Shown: piece by piece, positions 56,779 to 64,000 of the stretch
Position numbering within the stretch: position 1 is the first letter of the stretch
How the letters are laid out: each line of letters begins with the position of its first letter
From: Clostridia bacterium
GTDB lineage: Bacteria; Bacillota; Clostridia; Oscillospirales; Acutalibacteraceae
Direction of reading: 5' to 3'
DNA: 64,000 bases
NCBI GenBank assembly: GCA_017554405.1
Contig: JAFZIK010000046.1
Span: 62,001-126,000 of the forward strand
Notes under the pieces: generated by a model
Told to the model about the DNA's origin: nothing
The model's input: only the letters and a program-made list of their open reading frames with translations
The model's database searches: none
Position numbers and translations under genes: made by a program

Positions 56779-57669
56779 ATGAAAAAGCGTGTATTTACCG
56801 GTGCCGGAACGGCGCTTATTACCCCTATGAACAAGGATTTCAGCGTTAACTATGAAAAGCTTGAATACCTTGTAAACCTGCAAATCGAGAACCGTATCGA
56901 TGCTCTTATCATTTGCGGCACTACGGGTGAAAAATCGACCCTCAGATATGATGAACATCTTAAGGTCATAGAAACCGCTGTAAAAGCCGCCGATGGCAGG
57001 GTCCCGATAATAGCCGGGACCGGAAGCAACGATACCGTTTATTCTGTTGAACTTTGTAACGATGCCGCCGCTGTCGGTGCGGACGCTTTTTTGATGGTAA
57101 CGCCTTACTATAACAAAACTTCCCAAGCCGGTCTCGTTGCGCATTATAATTATATTGCCGACCGCGTTAAAAAACCGATAATTCTTTATAACGTTCCCTC
57201 CCGCACCGGCGTTGATATCAAACCGGAAACTTATAAGGAACTATCGCGCCACAAAAACATTGTTGCCGTTAAGGAAGCCAACGGCAATCTTTCCTCTATT
57301 GCAACAACAAGGTATCTTTGCGGCGACGATCTTGATATTTATTCCGGCAACGACGATCAGACCGTTCCGATAATGTCGCTCGGCGGTATCGGCGTTATTT
57401 CGGTTTTATCCAACATATTGCCTAAGATCGTGCATAATATGTGCCAGAACTATTTAAACGGCAATATCAAGGCGGCTATGGAAGATCAGATCAAGTATAC
57501 CGGCATTATGAACGCTATGTTTATAGACGTTAACCCGATACCGGTAAAGGAAGCAATGAATATGCTTCTGATGGACGTAGGTCCCTGCAGACTGCCGCTT
57601 TATAAAATGAAAAAAGAATCGAGGGAAATACTCAAACAGCGCCTTCGCGAATGCGGTTTTATGGTATAA
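56779..57669 (+). CDS. dapA: 4-hydroxy-tetrahydrodipicolinate synthase
   Basis: A 296-residue TIM-barrel aldolase. GTTGEKSTL near residue 47 is the substrate-binding loop, LYNVPSRTGVDI carries the catalytic Tyr, and NIVAVKEANGNL the Schiff-base Lys near residue 161. It condenses pyruvate with aspartate semialdehyde. It is 16 bp after asd. In spore-formers its product branch also supplies dipicolinate. Confidence 0.96.
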   Translation: MKKRVFTGAGTALITPMNKDFSVNYEKLEYLVNLQIENRIDALIICGTTGEKSTLRYDEHLKVIETAVKAADGRVPIIAGTGSNDTVYSVELCNDAAAVGADAFLMVTPYYNKTSQAGLVAHYNYIADRVKKPIILYNVPSRTGVDIKPETYKELSRHKNIVAVKEANGNLSSIATTRYLCGDDLDIYSGNDDQTVPIMSLGGIGVISVLSNILPKIVHNMCQNYLNGNIKAAMEDQIKYTGIMNAMFIDVNPIPVKEAMNMLLMDVGPCRLPLYKMKKESREILKQRLRECGFMV

Positions 57670-57705
57670 AACTTTACGCACACTATGCTTAGGGATGTGA
57701 AAAGT

Positions 57706-58461
57706 ATGATAAAAGTATTACTTTGCGGCTGCTCAGGCAAGATGGGCGGCTCGGTGATAAGCCTTGCAAATGAAAGCGAAGATATTAAAATAGTTGCCGG
57801 CGTTGATACCGTTATAAAGAGCTTTGCTTTCCCGGTATTTTCCGATTTTTCGGGTATTTCGGTCCCGGTGGACGTTGTTTTGGATTTTTCCAATTCATCC
57901 GCCGTTTACGGCGTTTTGGATTTCGCCCGTAAAAAGAATATCCCGGCGATAATAGCAACTACCGGGCACAGCGAACAGCAGATCGCCGATATCAAAGCCG
58001 CCGCAAAGGATATCCCGATTTTCTTTACGGCAAATATGTCGCTCGGTATAAACGTTCTTTGCGCTCTCGCCAAACAAGCCGCAAATATCCTCGGCGGTGA
58101 TTTTGATATTGAGATCGTTGAGAAGCACCACAACCGTAAGCTCGATGCCCCATCCGGCACCGCTTTAATGCTTGCAAACGAGCTTAACTCGGTTTTTGAG
58201 GACACGTATTCTTATGAATATGACCGCCATTCAAAACGCCGCATGCGCCCTAAAAACGAGATAGGTATCCACTCGGTCCGCGGCGGGACCATTGTCGGCG
58301 AACACGAAGTCATATTCGCCGGTCACGAAGAGGTCATCACCCTTTCCCACTCGGCGCAATCCAAGGGCGTTTTTGCCGCCGGTGCTTTAGCGGCGGTCCG
58401 GTTTATAGTAAACGCCGAACCCGGGCTTTACGATATGAACGATATTATAAGCAAGCAGTGA
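57706..58461 (+). CDS. dapB: 4-hydroxy-tetrahydrodipicolinate reductase
   Basis: A 251-residue DapB. The NAD(P) loop is LLCGCSGKMGGSV at residues 5-17, and the signature EKHHNRKLDAPSGTALMLAN near residue 140 holds the catalytic His and Lys. It reduces the DapA product towards tetrahydrodipicolinate. I take ATG 57706 with AGGGATG upstream; two in-frame starts further upstream would add seven residues at most. It closes the operon. Confidence 0.94.
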   Translation: MIKVLLCGCSGKMGGSVISLANESEDIKIVAGVDTVIKSFAFPVFSDFSGISVPVDVVLDFSNSSAVYGVLDFARKKNIPAIIATTGHSEQQIADIKAAAKDIPIFFTANMSLGINVLCALAKQAANILGGDFDIEIVEKHHNRKLDAPSGTALMLANELNSVFEDTYSYEYDRHSKRRMRPKNEIGIHSVRGGTIVGEHEVIFAGHEEVITLSHSAQSKGVFAAGALAAVRFIVNAEPGLYDMNDIISKQ

Positions 58462-58482
58462 TTTCCCGCTATATAAATGGCT

Positions 58483-58510
58483 ACGGCTCTCTCCGTTTGG
58501 AGAGAGCCGT
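58483..58510 (+). terminator. Hairpin after dapB
   Basis: ACGGCTCTCTCC (58483-58494) pairs perfectly with GGAGAGAGCCGT (58499-58510) around GTTT. The tail is TATATAT rather than a T run. Confidence 0.7.
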
Positions 58511-58561
58511 TATATATGGGGGCAACATTCGGTAGTTTATAGATAGCAGCCTGCTACCGCC

Positions 58562-58593
58562 GAAAAAGCAGGATCCCGCAAACGCCCCTGCTT
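58562..58593 (-). terminator. Terminator of the degV gene
   Basis: AAGCAGG (58566-58572) pairs with CCTGCTT (58587-58593); on the minus strand TTTTTC follows. A wider TACCGCC/GGCGGTA pair encloses it. Confidence 0.6.
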
Positions 58594-58619
58594 TATACTA
58601 TGTGCAAGGCGGTAAAGTG

Positions 58620-59480
58620 TTACCGCACTTCGCTTTTTCTTACAAACAAAACGCCGAGCGTGTTTGCGCCGCAGTGAGAAGAAACGGTGCATCCGGCGCG
58701 TGTAACAAAAACCTCTTTAAAGATATTCTTTGATTTTACAAGCTCGGCAATACTGTTTACAACCTCATCCGAGCAGCCGGCGTGGGTTACGAATACGCGC
58801 GTCGGAACAAGGTCAGCCCTATCAGCCAAACGGTCCTCGGCATACTGCTTTAATACCTCGGCATACTTGCCGCGATACTTTTTACCAACGCCCATAACGC
58901 CGTTTTTAACCTCTATGCAGGGTTTAAGCTTTAAAAGATTTGCCCCAAGCACCGAAAGCGCGGAACATCTTCCACCTTTATAAAGATACTCAAGACTGTC
59001 GATAACAAACGAAGCGTCAACGTGGGTTGCCACCGCTCTTGCGCCCTCGGCAACTTCCTTTGCGGATTTTCCCTCTTTGATCAGATCGCACGCGGCAAGT
59101 AAAACCAAACCGCCGCCCGTGGATAGATTACGCGTATCAACAACGTAAACATTTTCAAATTCATTAGCCGCAATGCAGGTGTTATTGTAGGTAGAAGACA
59201 TATCCGAACTTATTGTAAAATGAACAACCGAATATCCCTCATCCACAAACTGCCTGAAAAAATCGGCACCTTCCGCAACGTTTGTTGCCGCGGTCTTCGG
59301 AAGCTCTCCGAATTTTCTGTGATATTCATAAATATCATCCGGATACAGATCCACACCGTCGTGATAGGTTTTTCCGCCGAGGGTTATCGCCATCGGCATT
59401 ATTTTTACACCGTATCTCTCAATAAGCTCAGGGCTAAGATCGGTAGTGCTGTCACTCGTAATAATTATCTTTTCAGGCAT
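58620..59480 (-). CDS. DegV family fatty-acid-binding protein
   Basis: A 286-residue DegV protein. IITSDSTTDLSPEL near residue 5, then MPMAITLGGKTYHDGVDL and TAATNVAEG are family features; STGGGLVLLAA and YKGGRCSALSVLGANLLKLKP follow. DegV (FakB) proteins hold a fatty acid for phosphorylation by the FakA kinase, which is not encoded here. Start ATG 59480 has GGAGG upstream. Confidence 0.93.
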   Translation of the reverse strand: MPEKIIITSDSTTDLSPELIERYGVKIMPMAITLGGKTYHDGVDLYPDDIYEYHRKFGELPKTAATNVAEGADFFRQFVDEGYSVVHFTISSDMSSTYNNTCIAANEFENVYVVDTRNLSTGGGLVLLAACDLIKEGKSAKEVAEGARAVATHVDASFVIDSLEYLYKGGRCSALSVLGANLLKLKPCIEVKNGVMGVGKKYRGKYAEVLKQYAEDRLADRADLVPTRVFVTHAGCSDEVVNSIAELVKSKNIFKEVFVTRAGCTVSSHCGANTLGVLFVRKSEVR

Positions 59481-59562
59481 AATAAAACCTCCGAAAATTT
59501 CTTAAAAACAGTATAGCATTTTAAAACGAAAAATACAACAATAAAATAAACAATATTTTCAC

Positions 59563-59591
59563 TTGATTTTATCCCCGCTTTGTTGTATAAT
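59563..59591 (+). promoter_or_regulatory. Promoter of tRNA-Leu
   Basis: TTGATT (59563-59568), 17 nt, TATAAT (59586-59591). Confidence 0.7.
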
Positions 59592-59610
59592 TACCTACAC
59601 TGTAAAACTC

Positions 59611-59697
59611 GCCGGTATGATGGAATTGGCAGACGTGCCAGACTCAAAATCTGGTGGTGGCAACACCGTGTCGGTTCGACCCCGACTACCGGCACCA
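59611..59697 (+). tRNA. tRNA-Leu (anticodon CAA)
   Basis: The acceptor stem GCCGGTA pairs with TACCGGC, discriminator A, encoded CCA (59695-59697). The anticodon arm CCAGA-CTCAAAA-TCTGG gives anticodon CAA. The long variable arm (TGGTGGCAACACCG) is typical of Leu. The hairpin at 59698 begins on the next base. Confidence 0.95.
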
Positions 59698-59738
59698 GAA
59701 AAGGCTCATCTTTTGTCTACCAAAAGATGAGCCTTTTC
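59698..59738 (+). terminator. Long hairpin directly behind tRNA-Leu
   Basis: A perfect 18-bp stem (59698-59715 with 59721-59738) around TCTAC. The apex CTTTTG-TCTAC-CAAAAG matches the hairpin at 46347. It likely terminates the tRNA, although the T run is part of the stem. Confidence 0.75.
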
Positions 59739-59741
59739 AAC

Positions 59742-59946
59742 TAAATCCGTCCTTGCGGACGGGAGAAATCCACCTCCGGTGGGTGAAATCACTTCGTGGT
59801 GAAATCCGCACTTCGTGCGGGTGAAGGACGGATTTAATTTCACCGTGAGCGTTAGCGTTCGATTTCACCTGATGGCAAAGCCCGAAGATTTCACCGCGGC
59901 TTTGCCGCGATTTCACTTTTAATGATCCATCGGGCATCCGCCCGAT
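59742..59946. repeat. Hairpin array B behind tRNA-Leu
   Basis: Outer arms TAAATCCGTCC (59742-59752) and GGACGGATTTA (59826-59836) enclose short hairpins (CCACC-TCC-GGTGG, CCGCAC-TTC-GTGCGG) separated by GAAATC, usually preceded by GT (59765, 59785, 59801). After the closing arm the spacer is reversed, GATTTCACC (59861, 59887, 59909), with hairpins such as GCGGC-TTT-GCCGC. The tail is ATCGGGC-ATCC-GCCCGAT. CCGTCC can also pair locally with GGACGG at 59757-59762, giving two alternative folds. No credible gene is present. Confidence 0.75.
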
Positions 59947-60052
59947 CATTTCTTTAATCTTGCTATTTCGCGCTGCGTGTGATACACTTCTTCTTGTGGT
60001 TTATAAAAACTTGTGTTATAGCTGTTAAGCATAGCGTGCGGAGGCGATATAT

Positions 60053-60346
60053 ATGAAAAAAAGTGTAATTGTCTTACTTATATTATTGGGCATCGCAGTT
60101 TTATTTTCTTCATGTGCAGCGGCTTTTCCGAAAAAAGAGAAAATTGCCGCCCTTTCAAGCGAAGAAGCGACAAAAGCCTTAAAAGATAAAACTGCGAAGG
60201 ATTTGAACGATAATTGGGGAAAACCTGACGGTATGCTTTCCGGGTTTTACGGTGACATATACGAATGTAACGGCAAGGATATAGTGATCTACTATGATGC
60301 CGATAATAAAGTTACGGACGTTTTGGTCTCCGATAAACATAACTAA
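60053..60346 (+). CDS. Small lipoprotein of unknown function
   Basis: A 97-residue secreted protein. Its N-terminus MKKSVIVLLILLGIAVLFSSC ends in a lipobox Cys at residue 21 (quoted only to that point). The mature part has KDLNDNWGKPDGMLSG and DIVIYYDADNKVTDVLV, which recall small SmpA/OmlA-like or BLIP-like folds, but the match is too short to assign. The ATG has GGAGG upstream. It stands alone between array B and coaX. Confidence 0.65.
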   Translation: MKKSVIVLLILLGIAVLFSSCAAAFPKKEKIAALSSEEATKALKDKTAKDLNDNWGKPDGMLSGFYGDIYECNGKDIVIYYDADNKVTDVLVSDKHN

Positions 60347-60355
60347 TTTTTCAAA

Positions 60356-60377
60356 AACACCTGCTTTTGCAAGTGTT
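60356..60377 (+). terminator. Weak terminator after the lipoprotein gene
   Basis: AACAC-C-TGC pairs with GCA-A-GTGTT around TTTT, followed by ATTTT. Confidence 0.5.
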
Positions 60378-60498
60378 ATTTTGCGTGGAACAATATGTCC
60401 TGCGGTAAAGCCGCATACTATTAAACCATCACCGATGCCTTTTGTTACTTCTAACGTTTAAGTGTATTTATTTTCCGCAACATTTGTATGTATTTATA

Positions 60499-60527
60499 TT
60501 GCAATTATCCGTAATTAGTGTTAAAAT
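60499..60527 (+). promoter_or_regulatory. Promoter of coaX
   Basis: TTGCAA (60499-60504), 17 nt, TAAAAT (60522-60527). Confidence 0.65.
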
Positions 60528-60551
60528 TACTCGGTTGAAAGGAGAGATACT

Positions 60552-61316
60552 ATGCTGCTTGCCATTGATATAGGTAATACCAACATCACTCTCGGCGTTT
60601 ACGATGAAGAGGTTTTGCTCTTTACCGGTCGCCTTGCAACCGATAACAAAACCACCGCGGATCAGTATGCTATCGATCTTAAAAACCTTTTGGAGATCCA
60701 TAACTGCGATCACCGGGACGTTGAGGACTGCATAATCGCATCGGTCGTTCCTACCGTTGGCACGGCGATACGCCAGGCGGTTTCATTTTTGTTTGATATA
60801 GTGCCGCTTGAGCTTGGACCCGGCGTTAAGACAGGTCTTAACATTAAAATAGATAATCCCGCCCAGCTCGGCGCCGACCTTGTTGCCGGCGCGGTAGGCG
60901 CGATAAACGATTATAAACTGCCCTGCATAGTTATAGATATGGGCACCGCCACCACGCTCAGCGTTATCGATGAAAACGCCACCTATTTAGGCGGTGTTAT
61001 CGCGGCGGGCGTTCGCCTTACCCTTAAGGCGCTTACCGAAAATACCGCGGCTCTGCCGAGCGTCAGCATACACGCGCCTAAAAACGTTATCGGCACAAAC
61101 ACCGTTGACTGTATGCAATCGGGTCTTGTTTTCGGCACCGCGGCTATGCTTGACGGGCTGATAGATGAGATCTCCGCCTGCCTTCCCGCAACGCCTACGG
61201 TTATTGCTACCGGTGGGCTATCGCACGAAATAATCCCCTACTCCCGCCACGATATAATTTATAACGAAAACCTGCTTTTAGAAGGTTTACGCGAGATCTA
61301 CGAAAGAAACAAATAA
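60552..61316 (+). CDS. coaX: Type III pantothenate kinase
   Basis: A 254-residue CoaX of the ASKHA fold. The phosphate loop is AIDIGNTNITLGVYD at residues 4-18, NPAQLGADLVAGAVGA and IDMGTATTLSVID carry the pantothenate and catalytic Asp residues. It makes 4'-phosphopantothenate, the first step to CoA, and unlike type I enzymes is not inhibited by CoA. Start ATG 60552 is behind GGAGAG. The next gene is a likely pantothenate transporter. Confidence 0.95.
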   Translation: MLLAIDIGNTNITLGVYDEEVLLFTGRLATDNKTTADQYAIDLKNLLEIHNCDHRDVEDCIIASVVPTVGTAIRQAVSFLFDIVPLELGPGVKTGLNIKIDNPAQLGADLVAGAVGAINDYKLPCIVIDMGTATTLSVIDENATYLGGVIAAGVRLTLKALTENTAALPSVSIHAPKNVIGTNTVDCMQSGLVFGTAAMLDGLIDEISACLPATPTVIATGGLSHEIIPYSRHDIIYNENLLLEGLREIYERNK

Positions 61317-61317
61317 G

Positions 61318-61376
61318 GCATTAACACCGAATAAGGTGATGCAAATATTATGAACTATACCGCTAATGCGGATAGT
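61318..61376 (+). promoter_or_regulatory. Two small hairpins before the ECF S component
   Basis: GCAT-TAA-CACC/GGTG-ATGC (61318-61342), with an unpaired TAA on one side, and ACTA-TA-CCGC/GCGG-A-TAGT (61354-61376), with an unequal internal loop. They fill the gap between coaX and the transporter. A pan-type regulatory RNA is conceivable but unproven. Confidence 0.4.
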
Positions 61377-61392
61377 ATCGGAGGTATTTAAT

Positions 61393-62004
61393 ATGTCATC
61401 CAAAAAAACTCTTGATCAAAAAACCCTGTTTCGTTTAACGCTTACGGCACTTTTTATCGCAGTAATAATCGTAATGGATTTTACACCTATCGGTTATATC
61501 ACCACAGGGCTTTTCTCCATTACTCTGCTTACAATTCCGGTCGCGCTCGGCGCCGCTTGCACAGGCGTTATCGGCGGCGCGATATTAGGGCTAGTATTCG
61601 GGCTTACAAGTTTTCTTCAGGCGTTTGCGATAGGCTATTTTATCGACCCCAGCGCGGCGGTCCTTTTTTCCGAAAACCCGGCAGGTTATGCGATAACCTG
61701 TTTTGTCCCCCGGATTATCGCGGGTCTTGTTTCCGCCCTTGTTTTCAGAATCTTTGAGCAAAGGAACAAAATCGGCATACCTGCCTTTGCTGTTTCGGCT
61801 TGTCTGGTCCCGATAATGAACACCTTTTTGTTTATGACTTCTTTTGCTCTTTTCTACCGCAACACTCAGCTTGGCGGAGCTTCGGTAATGGCGGTAATAA
61901 TCTCCGCTTTGACCTTGAACTTTTTGATCGAACTGTCGGTCACGGTAATTGCCGGCGTTGTGATCAACAAAACGATTTACCGTTACGCAAAACGTTTTTC
62001 CTAA
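61393..62004 (+). CDS. ECF transporter S component, probably pantothenate
   Basis: A 203-residue membrane protein with about six hydrophobic segments, without an ATPase domain, as in S components that borrow the shared EcfAA'T module. LTALFIAVIIVMDFTPIGYI near the start fits the family, with the Ala/Gly-rich helix that contacts EcfT. Being 76 bp after coaX, pantothenate (PanT) is the best guess. ATG 61393 is behind GGAGGT. Confidence 0.8.
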   Translation: MSSKKTLDQKTLFRLTLTALFIAVIIVMDFTPIGYITTGLFSITLLTIPVALGAACTGVIGGAILGLVFGLTSFLQAFAIGYFIDPSAAVLFSENPAGYAITCFVPRIIAGLVSALVFRIFEQRNKIGIPAFAVSACLVPIMNTFLFMTSFALFYRNTQLGGASVMAVIISALTLNFLIELSVTVIAGVVINKTIYRYAKRFS

Positions 62005-62025
62005 CTGAACAGCACTGTATTTTCC

Positions 62026-62055
62026 CCGTTCCGGGTCAATTTCGGAACGGTTTTT
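62026..62055 (+). terminator. Terminator after the ECF gene
   Basis: CCGTTCCG (62026-62033) pairs with CGGAACGG (62043-62050), followed by TTTTTGTTTT. Confidence 0.9.
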
Positions 62056-62137
62056 GTTTTGAATCTTATAAGTGTTTATTTTTTTCGAAAATTTAATGCA
62101 AATTATTTGAAAAAATACTTTATTTTTCCAAATAATG

Positions 62138-62146
62138 TGGTATAAT
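62138..62146 (+). promoter_or_regulatory. Extended -10 promoter of ppdK
   Basis: TGGTATAAT (62138-62146) is an extended -10 element; no good -35 box is visible. A 6-bp repeat TATGCA/TGCATA lies in the leader. Confidence 0.55.
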
Positions 62147-62235
62147 AAATTGGATATGCAGAAATCAGGTTTTGCATACGTTTTATTTGTTAGAAATTGG
62201 TTTATCCAAAAATTAATTTAGGAGGTTGACTTACG

Positions 62236-64000
62236 ATGAGTCACAAGTATGTATACCTTTTCAGTGAAGGTAATGCAAAAATGCGTGAGCTCCTGGGCGG
62301 CAAGGGCGCTAACCTTGCAGAGATGACCGGTATCGGTCTTCCCGTTCCGCAGGGCTTCACCATTTCAACCGAGGCGTGCACCCAGTATTATGAGGATGGT
62401 CGCCAGATCAATCCCGAGATCCAGGCACAGATCATGGAATACATCGAAAAGATGGAAGGCATCACCGGCAAAAAGTTCGGCGATCTTGAGAATCCTCTTC
62501 TCGTATCGGTCCGTTCCGGCGCCCGCGCTTCGATGCCCGGTATGATGGATACCATTCTTAATCTCGGTCTTAACGATCAGGTCGTTAACGTTATTGCCGA
62601 AAAATCCAATAACCCCCGTTGGGCATGGGACTGCTACCGCAGATTCATCCAGATGTTCTCGGACGTTGTTATGGAAGTTGGCAAAAAGTATTTTGAAAAA
62701 CTCATCGATGAGATGAAGGAAAAGAAAGGCGTTACTTACGACGTTGAGCTTACTGCCGACGATCTTAAGGAGCTTGCCAACCAGTTCAAGGCTGAATATA
62801 AGAATCAGCTCGGCAAGGACTTCCCGTCCGACCCGAAGGAACAGCTCTTTGAAGCTATCAAAGCTGTTTTCCGTTCTTGGGATAACCCCCGCGCCAACAT
62901 CTACCGTATGGACCACGATATCCCCTATTCCTGGGGCACAGCCGTTAACGTTCAGATGATGGCTTTCGGTAATATGGGTGATGATTGCGGCACCGGCGTT
63001 GCGTTTACGCGTAACCCCGCCACCGGCGAAAAAGGTCTTATGGGTGAGTTCCTCACCAACGCTCAGGGCGAAGACGTTGTTGCCGGCGTTCGCACACCTA
63101 TGCCGATTTCCGAAATGAAGGACAAGTTCCCCGAGGCTTTTGCAGAGTTCCAGAACGTTTGCAAGACCCTTGAAAACCATTACCGCGATATGCAGGATAT
63201 GGAATTCACCATCGAGCACGGCAAACTCTTTATGCTTCAGACCCGTAACGGCAAGCGCACCGCCGCCGCCGCTATCAAGATCGCCTGCGACCTTATCGAT
63301 GAAGGTATGATAAGCGAAGAAGAAGCCGTTATGCAGATCGATGCCAAGAGCCTTGATATGCTCTTACATCCGACCTTTGACCCGAAGGCTCTTAAAGAAG
63401 CCGATAAGAATAACGTAGTAGGCAAAGGCATTGCCGCCTCCCCCGGCGCCGCCGCAGGTAAGATAGTATTTACCGCTGAAGACGCCGCCGCAAAGGGCAA
63501 AGCCGGCGAAAAGGTTATACTTGTTCGCCTTGAGACCTCGCCTGAAGATATCGAAGGTATGAAGTATGCTCAGGGCATACTCACCGTTCGCGGCGGTCAG
63601 ACCTCCCACGCGGCTGTTGTTGCGCGCGGTATGGGCACCTGCTGTGTATCCGGTTGCGGCGATATCAAGATGGATGAAGAGAATAAGCAGTTCACCCTTG
63701 CCGGTAAGGTATTTAAAGAGGGCGACGGACTCTCGCTTGACGGTTCTACCGGTAACATCTATGATATGGTTATTCCGACCGTTCCGGCTGATCCTAACAG
63801 CGGTTACTTCGGCAGAATAATGCAGCTTGCCGATAAGTTCAGAACACTTAAGGTCCGCACCAACGCCGATACTCCGGCTGACGCTAAACGCGCCGCCGAG
63901 CTTGGCGCTCAGGGCATCGGTCTTTGCAGAACCGAGCATATGTTCTTTGATCCTGACCGTATAGGCGCATTCCGCGAGATGATCTGCTCCGAAACCGTAG
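62236..64000 (+). CDS. ppdK: Pyruvate, phosphate dikinase (3' end missing)
   Basis: The first 588 residues of a roughly 875-residue enzyme; the frame is open to the window end. The N-terminus KYVYLFSEGNAKMRELLGGKGANLAEM is split by the ATP-grasp Gly loop GGKGAN; VRSGARASMPGMMDTILN follows. The phosphohistidine domain has GGQTSHAAVVARGMG with the catalytic His near residue 458. PPDK interconverts pyruvate and PEP with PPi/AMP, replacing or supplementing pyruvate kinase in many anaerobes. The ATG follows GGAGG (62221-62225). Confidence 0.97.
   Translation, partial: MSHKYVYLFSEGNAKMRELLGGKGANLAEMTGIGLPVPQGFTISTEACTQYYEDGRQINPEIQAQIMEYIEKMEGITGKKFGDLENPLLVSVRSGARASMPGMMDTILNLGLNDQVVNVIAEKSNNPRWAWDCYRRFIQMFSDVVMEVGKKYFEKLIDEMKEKKGVTYDVELTADDLKELANQFKAEYKNQLGKDFPSDPKEQLFEAIKAVFRSWDNPRANIYRMDHDIPYSWGTAVNVQMMAFGNMGDDCGTGVAFTRNPATGEKGLMGEFLTNAQGEDVVAGVRTPMPISEMKDKFPEAFAEFQNVCKTLENHYRDMQDMEFTIEHGKLFMLQTRNGKRTAAAAIKIACDLIDEGMISEEEAVMQIDAKSLDMLLHPTFDPKALKEADKNNVVGKGIAASPGAAAGKIVFTAEDAAAKGKAGEKVILVRLETSPEDIEGMKYAQGILTVRGGQTSHAAVVARGMGTCCVSGCGDIKMDEENKQFTLAGKVFKEGDGLSLDGSTGNIYDMVIPTVPADPNSGYFGRIMQLADKFRTLKVRTNADTPADAKRAAELGAQGIGLCRTEHMFFDPDRIGAFREMICSETV

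Noticed and set aside
58483..58593. Small RNA gene between dapB and degV
   Set aside because: The hairpins are explained as terminators of the two convergent genes and no promoter is seen.
59742..59946. CRISPR or ordinary terminator cluster behind tRNA-Leu
   Set aside because: Units are too short for CRISPR, the spacer changes orientation halfway, and few stems have T runs.

Overview
The window reads as one continuous piece of chromosome from a spore-forming, anaerobic Gram-positive of the class Clostridia. Inference for this: spoIVA, spoIIM and spoVAC are present; an ileS gene sits behind a T-box leader; ferredoxin-linked 2-oxoacid oxidation, pyruvate phosphate dikinase and an energy-coupling-factor (ECF) vitamin transporter are present; SD sequences are AGGAGG-type. 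An order such as Oscillospirales is plausible but cannot be proven from sequence alone. I see no phage, insertion sequence, plasmid gene or CRISPR array. Two genes are cut by the window edges: ligA (5' end missing) and ppdK (3' end missing).

Layout. 1-3.8 kb: ligA end, then a minus-strand operon (LtaS-like sulfatase, NUDIX, LOG protein). 3.8-10.5 kb: T-box, ileS, a small membrane protein and a family-2 beta-galactosidase. 10.5-12.9 kb: spoIVA and a ZIP transporter. 12.9-20.3 kb (minus): an aromatic 2-oxoacid cluster with symporter, acyl-CoA ligase, iorA, iorB, a PaaK-type ligase and an ACT protein. 20.3-25.4 kb: amidohydrolase, xerD-like/spoIIM pair, an SDR reductase, lone spoVAC and a zinc-ribbon membrane protein. 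25.5-32.4 kb: trmL, then pgk-tpiA-gpmI and tldD/pmbA. 32.4-35.9 kb (minus): SGNH lipoprotein, glycerophosphodiesterase and pyrimidine-nucleoside phosphorylase. 36-44.1 kb: purB, glyA, a divergent P-type ATPase, a membrane protein, then greA-lysS. 44.2-48.4 kb: epimerase-like protein, CDP-alcohol transferase, tRNA-Gly with a hairpin array, and an AbrB/ABC exporter operon. 48.4-55.5 kb: PBP1A, small regulators, envelope proteins, yajC, tgt and queA. 55.6-58.5 kb: asd-dapA-dapB. 58.6-64 kb: DegV, tRNA-Leu with a second hairpin array, a lipoprotein, coaX with a likely pantothenate transporter, and ppdK.

The most unusual signal is a pair of structured elements placed directly behind the two tRNA genes (46347-46644 and 59698-59946). 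They have different sequences but the same plan: a long perfect hairpin with apex CTTTTG-TCTAY-CAAAAG; an outer inverted repeat enclosing short hairpins separated by an 8-nt spacer in one orientation; more hairpins with the spacer in the reverse orientation; and a shared tail TCGGGC-AYYC-GCCCGATC. In the tRNA-Gly locus a further 158-bp segment carries an exact 21-nt copy of the tRNA 3' end. Other points for follow-up are a XerD-like recombinase lacking three catalytic residues, a calcium-type ATPase with altered catalytic motifs but intact ion-site residues, three genes whose Shine-Dalgarno lies inside a terminator-like hairpin, and interleaved divergent promoters.
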